DNA from: Actinacidiphila acididurans | Lineage (GTDB): Bacteria; Actinomycetota; Actinomycetes; Streptomycetales; Streptomycetaceae | Direction: 5' to 3' | Assembly (NCBI RefSeq): GCF_016918855.1 | Contig: NZ_JADKYB010000022.1 | Location: 1-64,000 of the forward strand | DNA length: 64,000 nucleotides | Part shown: piece by piece, positions 24,725-32,637 of the stretch | Layout of the letters: every line of letters starts with the position of its first letter | Numbering within the stretch: the stretch's first letter is position 1 | Notes under the pieces: generated by a model | Told to the model about the DNA's origin: nothing | Databases searched by the model: none | What the model saw: only the letters and a program-made list of their open reading frames with translations | Translations under genes and position numbers: made by a program

Positions 24725-25713
24725 GGCGGCCCAAAACCGGCCTCGGCCGCGGGCTGCACCGCGCGCGAGCCGGGCGGGCGGCCGTGCACGGACAGGTGTC
24801 CGGCCCCGAACCCGCCGCCGAGGCACCGCTGTTCGAGTTCGACCCGGCCGCCGAAGGTTCCGGGCTGCCGGACGCACCCGACCCGCTGGCCCCCGCCGAG
24901 GAGAGCCCCTGGGGGCCGCCGCCGGTGATCGAGGTGCGCTCGCTGATCAAGACGTACGGTCACGGCGACGCCGCCGTGCACGCGCTCAGCGGCGAGGAGG
25001 ACCCCGTCACCGGCGCGCCCGCCGGCATCGACCTGGTGGTCGAGCAGGGCGACTTCGTGGCCGTCATGGGCAGTTCCGGCTCCGGCAAGTCCACCCTGAT
25101 GAACATCCTGGGCTGCCTGGACGTGCCGACCGTCGGCCGCTACCTGCTGGACGGCATCGACGTCGGCGGCCTGGACGAGCACCAGCTCTCCCTGGTCCGC
25201 AACCGCAAGATCGGCTTCGTCTTCCAGTCGTTCAACCTGGTGCCGCGGGTGCCCGCCCGCGCCCAGGTCGAACTCCCCCTCGCCTACGCCGGGGTGAAGA
25301 CCGCCGAACGCCGCCGCCGGGCCGAGGCCGCGCTGACCCTGGTCGGCCTCGCCGACCGGATGGACCACCGGCCCAACCAGCTCTCCGGCGGCCAGCAGCA
25401 GCGGGTCGCGGTGGCCCGCGCCCTGGTCACCGCCCCGGCGATGCTGCTCGCCGACGAACCCACCGGCAACCTGGACAGCCACAGCACCGAGGAGGTGCTC
25501 GCCATCGTGGACCGGCTCAACGCCTCCGGCCGCACCGTGGTGCTGATCACCCACGAGGACGAGGTGGCCCGGCACGCCAAGCGGGTGCTGCGGCTGGTGG
25601 ACGGCCGCGTCGTCAGCGACGTACGGCAGGCTCCCGTGGACGGCCCGCCGCCCGCGATCGCCGCCACCGTACCCGCCCAGCGCCAGGCGCTCACCGGAGG
25701 TGCGGGCTCGTGA
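24721..25713 (+). CDS. MacB-type ABC transporter ATPase
   Basis: A 330-residue ATPase of the LolD/MacB class. Residues 1-68 are a Pro/Glu-rich extension absent from most relatives. The nucleotide-binding domain follows with Walker A GSSGSGKST at 117-125, the LolD-type insert FVFQSFNLVPR, signature LSGGQQQRVAVARAL, Walker B LLADEPTGNLDS and ITHEDEVA. An insertion (SGEEDPVTGAPAGIDL) precedes Walker A. It energises the permease encoded by the next gene. Coupled at both ends by ATGA and GTGA overlaps. Substrates of such exporters include peptides and antibiotics; none can be named here. Confidence 0.92.
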   Translation: MRRPKTGLGRGLHRARAGRAAVHGQVSGPEPAAEAPLFEFDPAAEGSGLPDAPDPLAPAEESPWGPPPVIEVRSLIKTYGHGDAAVHALSGEEDPVTGAPAGIDLVVEQGDFVAVMGSSGSGKSTLMNILGCLDVPTVGRYLLDGIDVGGLDEHQLSLVRNRKIGFVFQSFNLVPRVPARAQVELPLAYAGVKTAERRRRAEAALTLVGLADRMDHRPNQLSGGQQQRVAVARALVTAPAMLLADEPTGNLDSHSTEEVLAIVDRLNASGRTVVLITHEDEVARHAKRVLRLVDGRVVSDVRQAPVDGPPPAIAATVPAQRQALTGGAGS

Positions 25714-26924
25714 ACGTCGTCGAAACCCTGCGCTTCGCCGTCGGCGGCCTGGGCGCCAACAAGGTCCGCTCCGGCCTGACCATGCTCGGTGTGCTCATCG
25801 GTGTGGCCGCGGTGATCATCCTGCTCGCGGTCGGCAACGGCTCCTCGCAGGCGGTCAAGAACTCCATCGAGAAGCTCGGCACCAACTCGCTGACCGTGTC
25901 CTCGGGCGGCGGCTTCGGCGGCGGCCGCTCCACCGCGACCGCCACCAAGCCGCTCACCGTGGACGACGCCCGGGCGCTGGCCGACCCGGCGCAGGCGCCG
26001 GACGTCGAGTCGGTCGCGCCCGAGGTCAGCACCTCGCAGACCGCGCTCTACCAGGGCACCTCGCACACCGTCAGCCAGGTCGTCGGCACCTACCCGGCGT
26101 ATTTCAAGGCGTCCAACAGCAAGGTCGCCACCGGCGACTACTTCAGCGCCGACGACGTGCTCAACTCCCGCAAGGTGGCGGTGATCGGCTCGACCACCGC
26201 GACCGACCTGTTCGGCACGGCCAGCCCGGTGGGCAAGAAGTTCGTGCTCGGCGGGACCCCGTTCACCGTGGTCGGGGTGCTGGAGACCAAGGGCGGCACC
26301 GGCTTCCAGGACCCGGACGACACGGTGATCGCTCCGCTGCCGACCGTGCAGAACGCGTTCACCGGCTTCGGCTCGATCAGCCAGATCCTGGTCGAGGCGA
26401 AGTCCGCGTCGGCCACCACGCCCGCGCAGAACGAGATCACCACCGTGCTGATGTCCCAGCACGGCATCAAGGACCCCACCGCGCTGGACTTCCGGGTCTC
26501 CAGCCAGGCGTCGCTGCTGTCCACCCAGGCGTCCACCAACAAGACGTTCACGGTGCTGCTCGGCGCGGTCGCCGCGATCTCGCTGCTGGTCGGCGGGATC
26601 GGCATCACCAACATCATGCTGGTGACGGTCACCGAGCGGACCCGGGAGATCGGCATCCGCAAGGCGATCGGGGCGCCCAAGGGCGTCATCCTCGGCCAGT
26701 TCCTCGCCGAGTCCACCCTGCTGTCGCTGGTCGGCGGCGGGCTCGGCGTGGTCGGCGGGCTGGTCGGCTCGCGCTTCACGATCGTCGGCATCAAGCCGGT
26801 GGTCATCCCGTCGTCGGTGATCGGCGCCTTCGTCATCGCCGTCGCGATCGGATTGTTCTTCGGCAGCTACCCCGCCAACCGGGCGGCCAGCCTGCGGCCC
26901 ATCGAGGCACTGCGGCACGAGTGA
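25710..26924 (+). CDS. MacB/FtsX-type ABC transporter permease
   Basis: A 404-residue permease. The first transmembrane helix (about residues 17-40, RSGLTMLGVLIGVAAVIILL) is followed by a large extracytoplasmic MacB_PCD domain (to about residue 270) and three C-terminal helices (LLGAVAAISLLVGGIGITNIMLV; VGGGLGVVGGLVG; IGAFVIAVAIGLFFG). The VTERTREIGIRKAIGAPKG coupling segment and final RAASLRPIEALRHE are family hallmarks. A FGGG stretch follows the first helix. The GTG start overlaps the ATPase stop by four bases. It completes the adaptor-ATPase-permease operon. Confidence 0.93.
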   Translation: MNVVETLRFAVGGLGANKVRSGLTMLGVLIGVAAVIILLAVGNGSSQAVKNSIEKLGTNSLTVSSGGGFGGGRSTATATKPLTVDDARALADPAQAPDVESVAPEVSTSQTALYQGTSHTVSQVVGTYPAYFKASNSKVATGDYFSADDVLNSRKVAVIGSTTATDLFGTASPVGKKFVLGGTPFTVVGVLETKGGTGFQDPDDTVIAPLPTVQNAFTGFGSISQILVEAKSASATTPAQNEITTVLMSQHGIKDPTALDFRVSSQASLLSTQASTNKTFTVLLGAVAAISLLVGGIGITNIMLVTVTERTREIGIRKAIGAPKGVILGQFLAESTLLSLVGGGLGVVGGLVGSRFTIVGIKPVVIPSSVIGAFVIAVAIGLFFGSYPANRAASLRPIEALRHE

Positions 26925-26961
26925 GACCACGCCGGGGCCGCGGCCGGTCCCGGCACACCGT

Positions 26962-26987
26962 CCCGGGGAGCCGCACGGCTCCCCGGG
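26962..26987. terminator. Strong hairpin after the exporter operon
   Basis: A perfect 12-bp stem with a CA loop (26962-26973/26976-26987). It lies between the permease stop and the next start, 25 bases before the latter, and may terminate or attenuate readthrough. Confidence 0.8.
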
Positions 26988-27012
26988 CACGTCAGGAGAG
27001 AGGGAACCGGAG

Positions 27013-27831
27013 ATGGCGCGACGCCGTACCGACCTGGTCAAGGCAGACGCCGCCGACACGGAGCTGCTGCCGGCCGTGCCCGCCCAGGGCGGGATCGAGA
27101 TCCTGGCCGGCACCCGGGAGATGGAAGTGCTCGAGGGGCCCGGCGGCCCGCCCGCGCGGGGACCCGAGGAGATCCTGGCCGAGCCGCCGGACGCCCGGGA
27201 CATCTCGGCGGAGCTGGCGGCTCCGCCGCGGCGCAAACTGCCCTGGCTGACGCTGGTCCTCGCGGCCGGCGTCGTCGCGGCCGGCGCGTTCGCCGGCGGC
27301 GCGCTGGTGGAGAAGAGCCATCTCCACAACTCCGGCACCGGCGGCGGCCGTGGGTTCGCCGCTGCCGCCGCCGGCCGCACCGGAACGGCGGCCGGCGCCC
27401 GGGGCTTCGGCGGCGGTGCGGGTGCCGGTGGCACGACAGGAGCCGGTGCCGGTACGGGTGCCGGCCCCGGCGCGGGCTTCGGCGGCGGTACGGGCGGAGC
27501 GGGCGGCGCCTCGGGTGTCACCTTCGGCACCGTCAAGCTGGTCGACGGCTCGACCCTCTACGTCACCGACGCCCAGGGCAACATCGTCAAGGTCACCACC
27601 GGCGGCTCCACCAAGGTCAGCGAATCCAAGGACGGCAAGGTCACCGACCTCCAGCCCGGCCAGACCGTCACCGTCCGCGGCACCCCCGACTCCAACGGCG
27701 ACATCGCCGCCACCACCGTCACCGAAGGCGGCACCCAATCCGCCGGCGGCTTCGGAGGCGGCTTCGGCGGTTTCGGCGGTTTCGGCGGCGCCAACCGCTC
27801 CGGCGGCACGGGCGCCTCCGGCGGCAACTGA
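27013..27831 (+). CDS. Gly-rich membrane-anchored protein with DUF5666-like domain
   Basis: A 272-residue protein. Residues 1-78 are cytoplasmic and acidic (EILAEPPDARDISAEL), residues about 80-100 are a transmembrane helix (LPWLTLVLAAGVVAAGAFAGGALV), and the outside part has a long Gly/Ala/Thr linker, then a small beta domain (VTFGTVKLVDGSTLYVTD, GQTVTVRGTPDSNGD) of the type found in DUF5666 proteins, and a C-terminal tail of FGG repeats. The same FGG-type tails occur in the adaptor and the lipoprotein. It follows the exporter operon and I infer a role as its accessory envelope factor. Confidence 0.75.
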   Translation: MARRRTDLVKADAADTELLPAVPAQGGIEILAGTREMEVLEGPGGPPARGPEEILAEPPDARDISAELAAPPRRKLPWLTLVLAAGVVAAGAFAGGALVEKSHLHNSGTGGGRGFAAAAAGRTGTAAGARGFGGGAGAGGTTGAGAGTGAGPGAGFGGGTGGAGGASGVTFGTVKLVDGSTLYVTDAQGNIVKVTTGGSTKVSESKDGKVTDLQPGQTVTVRGTPDSNGDIAATTVTEGGTQSAGGFGGGFGGFGGFGGANRSGGTGASGGN

Positions 27832-27837
27832 CCGTAA

Positions 27838-28669
27838 GGGGCTCCGTACGGCACGGGGCTCCGTACGGCACGGGGAGCCGTACGACCGGGCCCGGCCCAC
27901 CGGCCCGGACCCGCGACGACCGGCCGTAACGGGTCCAGGCCCTACCGGGCCGAGCGGCTCACTGTGTCGAGTCGAGCGGTCAGGGACGGAATGGCGGTGT
28001 GGGGTGGTCCGGTCTGGGGCGGGCGGCTTGCCGCAGCCGCTGGCCCCGCCACGACGGGCGACCGTCGGCTGGGGACCGGCCGGTCATGGTCGAGCGGACG
28101 GATGGCGGTACGGGCCCGGCCCCCAGGCGGACGGCTTATCGCTCGGCAGGCGTCGGCCCAGCCGGGCCGGGCGACGGTCCCGGCCGCACTGGACGGTCAC
28201 GGTCGTCGGACGGATGGCGGCGCGTGACTTACCGTTCGGCAGCGGCAGCGGCAGCGGCAGCGGCAGCGGCAGCGGCAGCGGCAGCGACCAGCCACGCCAA
28301 CCGCCGACCGTTCCGGCAGCGAACCTGTTGGGCACGGCCGGGCAGCGAGCCGACGGACGGCGGTTCGGGACGGCTCCGGCCACCCGCCGAACAGCTTCCC
28401 GCCAGCAGCGACCGGACCCGGCCCTGGGCCACCGGCCGTCCAATAGCACCGGCCGTCACGGCGGGCTCCTGGCGGCAGCCCCGGGCCGCTCCGGCTGCCG
28501 GCAGGCAGCGGGCAGCGAGCCCGGGTGGCCGCACCACCTGCCCGTGCCCCCGCTGCCGCCAGGCAGCGCAAACGGGCCGGCGCTCGCCGGATTGGTCAGC
28601 CCCGCCCGGGCAGGGCGTTCTCACAGGTGCGGGGCGTACCGTGCAGCGGACTCGTGCCAGGAGGAGACC
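27838..28669. repeat. 838-bp gene-free stretch with several repeats
   Basis: No convincing gene. Two copies of a 17-bp repeat GGGGCTCCGTACGGCAC (27838, 27855) lead into a perfect 8-bp hairpin (27862-27869/27877-27884). GGACGG(A)TGGCGG recurs at 27983, 28096 and 28208, about 112 bp apart, as part of degenerate longer units. Eight perfect copies of GGCAGC stand at 28238-28285. A response regulator promoter must lie near the right end, with no clear hexamers. Confidence 0.7.
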
Positions 28670-29416
28670 ATGGAGACGCCCGAGGCCAGCCTGCTGGTCG
28701 TGGACGACGAACCCAACATCAGGGAGCTGCTGTCCGCGTCCCTGCGCTTCGTGGGGTTCAAAGTGGAATCCGCGGCCACCGGGGCGGACGCGCTGGCCGC
28801 GGTCGCTCGGGAGCGGCCGGACCTGGTGGTGCTGGACGTGATGCTGCCGGACATGAGCGGCTTCGCCGTGGTGAAGCGGCTGCGCGAGGAGGGCGGCCCG
28901 TACCGCGCCCGGGGGGCCGGCGCCGGCCCGGACCGGCTGCCCGTGCTGTTCCTGACCGCGAAGGACGGCGTCGAGGACAAGATCAGCGGCTTGACGGCGG
29001 GCGGCGACGACTACGTCACGAAGCCGTTCAGCCTGGAAGAACTGATCGCGCGGATCCGGGCGATCCTGCGCCGTACGGGCGCGCCCACCGACGACGGCCG
29101 GCTGGTCGCCGGCGACCTGGAGCTGGACCCGGTCGGCCACCAGGTCACCCGGGCCGGCCGCCCGGTCTCGCTGTCCCCCACCGAGTTCAAGCTGCTCGCC
29201 TACCTGATGGCCAACGCCGACCGCGTGGTCTCCAAGCTGCAGATCCTCGACCACGTGTGGGCGTACGACTTCGGCGGCGACCTGAGCATCGTGGAGTCGT
29301 ACATCTCCTACGTGCGGCGCAAGGTCGACTCCGGCGCGGGCGGCGCCCCCAAGCTGATCCACACCGTGCGCGGCGTCGGCTACGTGCTGCGCCGCCCGGT
29401 CGTGCCCCAGGGCTGA
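28670..29416 (+). CDS. OmpR-family response regulator
   Basis: A 248-residue two-component regulator. The receiver domain has Asp12/Asp13, phosphoacceptor Asp56 in VVLDVMLPD and Lys in LFLTAKDG. An insertion of about 15 residues (YRARGAGAGPDR) lies between helix and strand four. The C-terminal winged helix starts at SLSPTEFKLLAYLMANADRVVSK and ends with IHTVRGVGYVLR. AGGAGGAG is an excellent ribosome site. It is followed five bases after its stop by the histidine kinase gene; the two form one unit. It belongs to the group of streptomycete regulators near MacAB-like exporters, which suggests control of the exporter. Confidence 0.94.
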   Translation: METPEASLLVVDDEPNIRELLSASLRFVGFKVESAATGADALAAVARERPDLVVLDVMLPDMSGFAVVKRLREEGGPYRARGAGAGPDRLPVLFLTAKDGVEDKISGLTAGGDDYVTKPFSLEELIARIRAILRRTGAPTDDGRLVAGDLELDPVGHQVTRAGRPVSLSPTEFKLLAYLMANADRVVSKLQILDHVWAYDFGGDLSIVESYISYVRRKVDSGAGGAPKLIHTVRGVGYVLRRPVVPQG

Positions 29417-29421
29417 CCGCC

Positions 29422-31560
29422 GTGCCGCCCCCGCCCCGGCAGGGCCGCGCCGGCCGCCTCCCCCCACCCGTACGGGGCGCCCGGCGGCTGCGCAACCTGC
29501 GCTTCTCCGCGGTGTCCCTGCGTTCCCGGCTGGTCCTGCTCTCCCTCGTCCTGGTGCTGCTCGGCCTCACCGTCAGCGACACCGTGGTGCTCGGCTCGGT
29601 CCGCGGCCAACTCGTCGACCGGGTCGACCAGCAGCTCGCCCGCTACGGCCAGCCGCTCGCCCGCCGACTGGACAGCGAGGGCCCGCCCGCCCCCCGCCTG
29701 CCCCGGTCCGGCGGCAGCCGGGCACCCTGGCTGCCCAGCCAGTTCGTGGTCGCCTTCGCCGCCGCCGACGGCTCGATCTCCGAGCAGTTCCGGCTCCCGG
29801 TCGCGGCCGGCGACCCCCGCCCCCTGTGGCCCACGATGGACGCGGCCTCACTGCGCGCCCACTTCGGCAAGCCCTTCGACGTCGCCAGCGACCACGGCGG
29901 CGGCGAATGGCGCGTACTGATCGTCCCCGTGGATCCCTCTGGAACCAACGACTCCGGAGTCCCGGTCGAGGGCACGTCCGCGGGTACGTCACGCGGTGCG
30001 TCGGCGGGCGCGTCACCGATCGGCGCGGTGGATACGTCTTCGGCGGGCAGCGGGCGTACGTCGGCGGGTGCCACGCAAGGCGCCTCGGCCGGCAGCGTGG
30101 CCGCCACCTCGGCCGGCGGTTCGGCGGGCGCCACCTCGGACACCCCCGCGGGCATTACCTCGGGCGCGTCCGTGGCCTCGTCCCAGGGCGCCCCAGCAGG
30201 CACTTCGCGGGGTCGCGCAGGCTCCGGCACCGTTACCCCGGCCCCTGCCCCCGACGCAAGCTCGGGCGCCCCCGCGGGTACTGCGCAGGATCCCGCAGGC
30301 TCCGGCCCCCTCACCGTCACCCCGGGCCGCGCCCCCGACGCACTCCCGGGCACCCCCGCAGGCACCACAGGAACCGCAGGCACCACAGGAACCGCAGGTA
30401 CGACAGGAAGCGCAGGAACGACAGGAACCGCAGGAACGACAGGAACCACAAGCACCACAAACGCCGCGCAGGACCCTGCAGGTTCCCACCCCCTGACCCC
30501 TGCCCGCGCCCCGGACGCGCTGCCCGCCGGCGTCGTGGTCTCGGCCTCCCTGGACGAGGTCACCTCCACCACCGGCCACCTCAGCAACGCCTTCCTGCTG
30601 ATCGGCGCGGTCGTGGCGGCCGTCCTCGGCGTGGCCGCCTGGTTCGCGGTACGGGCCGGCCTGCGGCCCCTGCGCCGTATCGAGGCCACCGCCGCCGAGA
30701 TCGCCGCCGGCCGCCAGCTCTCGCACCGCATGCCCGAGGTGTCGCCCCGCACCGAGGCCGGGAAGCTGACGGCAGGGCTCAACGCGATGCTCACCCAGAT
30801 CGAGTCCGCCTTCGCCGTCCGCGCCGAGTCGGAGGAGCAGATGCGCCGCTTCGTGGCCGACGCCAGCCACGAACTGCGCACCCCGCTCGCCGGAATCCGC
30901 GGCTTCGCCGAGCTGTACCGGATGGGCGCGCTCGCGAGCGAGGCCGACGTGAAGCGGACCATGACCCGGATCGAGAGCGAGGCCGTACGGCTCGGCGGCC
31001 TGGTCGAGGACCTGCTGACCCTGGTACGGATGGACGCCCAGCGCCCGGTGCAGCTCGCCCCGATGGACCTGCGCACCCTCGCGGTGGACGCGCTGCACGA
31101 CACCACCGCCCTCGACCCGGGCCGTACCGTCACCCTCACCGGACCCGGCGGAGGCGACGGCAACCCGCCCGGCCCCGCCCAGGTCCTCGGCGACGAGGCC
31201 CGGCTGCGGCAGGTCGTCACCAACCTGGTCGGCAACGCCGTCGCCCACACCCCGCCCGGCACCCCCGTCCGTATAGGCGTCGGCACTCTCGCCGGCCACG
31301 GCGTCCTCGAAGTCGCCGACCACGGCCCCGGCCTGACCCCCGAACAGGCCGCCCGCGTCTTCGAACGCTTCTACCGCGTCGACCCCTCCCGCACCCGCAC
31401 CCCCGCCGGCGGCGGCACCGGCCTCGGCCTGTCCATCGTCCACGCCCTTGTCACCGCCCACGGCGGCCACGTCGACCTCGAATCCACCCCCGGCGCCGGC
31501 ACCCTGGTCCGCGTCCGCCTCCCCTCCGCCCCCGCCCGCCCCCCGGAGGACCCCGCGTAG
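29422..31560 (+). CDS. Sensor histidine kinase with low-complexity sensor insertion
   Basis: A 712-residue kinase. Transmembrane helix 1 lies at about 35-57 and helix 2 at 388-410. The extracytoplasmic part starts as a normal CusS/BaeS-type sensor (to about 170), then holds about 195 residues of Ser/Thr/Ala/Gly-rich sequence (172-367), including five 18-bp tandem repeats at 30361-30450. A HAMP domain (411-465), HisKA (His483 in FVADASHELRTPLAG) and HATPase (NLVGNAVAHTPPGTP, DHGPGLTPE, GGGTGLGLSIVHAL) follow, all intact. The GTG at 29422 begins five bases after the regulator's stop. The repeat segment probably projects into the wall; it could be variable between strains. Confidence 0.9.
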   Translation: MPPPPRQGRAGRLPPPVRGARRLRNLRFSAVSLRSRLVLLSLVLVLLGLTVSDTVVLGSVRGQLVDRVDQQLARYGQPLARRLDSEGPPAPRLPRSGGSRAPWLPSQFVVAFAAADGSISEQFRLPVAAGDPRPLWPTMDAASLRAHFGKPFDVASDHGGGEWRVLIVPVDPSGTNDSGVPVEGTSAGTSRGASAGASPIGAVDTSSAGSGRTSAGATQGASAGSVAATSAGGSAGATSDTPAGITSGASVASSQGAPAGTSRGRAGSGTVTPAPAPDASSGAPAGTAQDPAGSGPLTVTPGRAPDALPGTPAGTTGTAGTTGTAGTTGSAGTTGTAGTTGTTSTTNAAQDPAGSHPLTPARAPDALPAGVVVSASLDEVTSTTGHLSNAFLLIGAVVAAVLGVAAWFAVRAGLRPLRRIEATAAEIAAGRQLSHRMPEVSPRTEAGKLTAGLNAMLTQIESAFAVRAESEEQMRRFVADASHELRTPLAGIRGFAELYRMGALASEADVKRTMTRIESEAVRLGGLVEDLLTLVRMDAQRPVQLAPMDLRTLAVDALHDTTALDPGRTVTLTGPGGGDGNPPGPAQVLGDEARLRQVVTNLVGNAVAHTPPGTPVRIGVGTLAGHGVLEVADHGPGLTPEQAARVFERFYRVDPSRTRTPAGGGTGLGLSIVHALVTAHGGHVDLESTPGAGTLVRVRLPSAPARPPEDPA

Positions 31561-31564
31561 CCCC

Positions 31565-31927
31565 TCACCGCGGATCCGGGCATACCCCCACCGTGCCGTC
31601 GCACCACACCAGGTCCCGGCACACATAACCGCCCGGCGTCCAGTAACGCGTCACCTGATCGTACGGATACGTCCCCAGCCGCTCCCGCGCGTACCCCAGC
31701 GTCGTCTCCACCGGCAGCGACGTCGGCAACGGCGGCGCCCCCTCCAGCTCCGCCGCCAGCCACCCCAACGCCGCCCCCGCCTCCGTAAACGTCCCCACCA
31801 TCATGGCCCGCGGCTTCCGCAACCACTCCCGCACCAAAATCGGCGGCGTCGGACTCATCGGATCCCGCGCCACCCCCTCCGGCGGCTTCCCCACCCCGGT
31901 GTACGTGTACGCGTGCCAATGCCCCAT
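31565..31927 (-). CDS. Hypothetical protein, 120 residues
   Basis: I do not recognise it by name. The sequence is well ordered, starting MGHWHAYTYTGVGKPPEGVARD, with LREWLRKPRAMMVGTFTEA-like and YVCRDLVWCDG segments near the end; both Cys residues are in this last segment. The 3' end stops five bases after the kinase stop codon on the other strand. Similar proteins with the HWHAY start are seen in Streptomyces genomes as single genes. Function unknown. Confidence 0.68.
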   Translation of the reverse strand: MGHWHAYTYTGVGKPPEGVARDPMSPTPPILVREWLRKPRAMMVGTFTEAGAALGWLAAELEGAPPLPTSLPVETTLGYARERLGTYPYDQVTRYWTPGGYVCRDLVWCDGTVGVCPDPR

Positions 31928-32125
31928 CCCGCGCCACCACCTCCGGCCACTCCGCCGACGTCCCCCGGTCCGACGACCGTACGCAGCGACGCGACCCGCC
32001 CCCGGTAACGCGGGCCGGCCACGGGGGAGGGTTCACCGGGATGCAGGCGACCTCACATCGCACCCGACAACCCACCGGCACGGACACCGGACCCCCACGG
32101 ACGGCAGCGACAGCGCACCCCACCG

Positions 32126-32463
32126 GACAACTCACCGGACGGACCACGACGCGCAGGCGACAGCGCACCCCACCGAACACCGACCGGCACTGGACAGCGC
32201 ACCGCACGGGACAACTGACCGGCACGGGACAACGCAACGCACCGGACAACGCACTGCACGGGACAACGCACTGCACGGGACAACGCACTGCACGGGACAA
32301 CGCACTGCACGGGACAGCGCACTGCACGGGACAGCGCACTGCACGGGACAGCGCACTGCACGGGACAACTGACCGGTACCGGACAGCGCACCGCACGGGA
32401 CAACTGACCGGACGGACCACGACGCGCAGGCGACAGCGCACCCCACCGAACACGGACCGGCAC
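32126..32463. repeat. 17-bp minisatellite between two 65-bp direct repeats
   Basis: Seven near-identical tandem copies of a 17-bp unit, GCACTGCACGGGACAAC or -AGC, run from 32251 to 32369; degenerate copies flank them. Two 65-bp copies (32126-32190 and 32399-32463), with only two differences, lie on either side. Both strands stay open in several frames because 17 is not a multiple of three, but I see no gene. This is part of the 710-bp gene-free stretch 31928-32637. Confidence 0.9.
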
Positions 32464-32518
32464 CGGATAACTCACCGAACGGACGCCCGGCGAGCCGAGA
32501 CCGCCGGGAGGGGCCGGA

Positions 32519-32595
32519 GGGGTGGGGGTCCGAAATGCTGACTTATATTTGTGGGCCGCCAGGCCCGTAAATATGAGATTTCGGACTCCCACCCC
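32519..32595. repeat. 77-bp imperfect palindrome with A/T-rich core
   Basis: The outer arms GGGGTGGG(G/A)GTCCGAAAT pair over 18 bases with one mismatch. The inner part holds ATATTT/AAATAT and GGGCC/GGCCC arms around a GCCA loop, with a short mismatched section. It lies 43 bases beyond the stop codon of the secreted protein gene (-) and may terminate it, or may be a small mobile repeat. Its A/T content stands out from the surroundings. Confidence 0.82.
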
Positions 32596-32637
32596 GGAGG
32601 TCCCGACCCCACCCGCCCCCGAACGGTTCGCCCCCGC

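Noticed and set aside
32251..32369. CRISPR array
   Set aside because: The 17-bp units follow each other directly without unique spacers, and no cas genes are present.
32041..32541. Frames of 60-180 codons on both strands across the 17-bp repeat
   Set aside because: They only reflect the repeat; no ribosome site and no domain. The unit is not a multiple of three, so a protein repeat would drift in frame.
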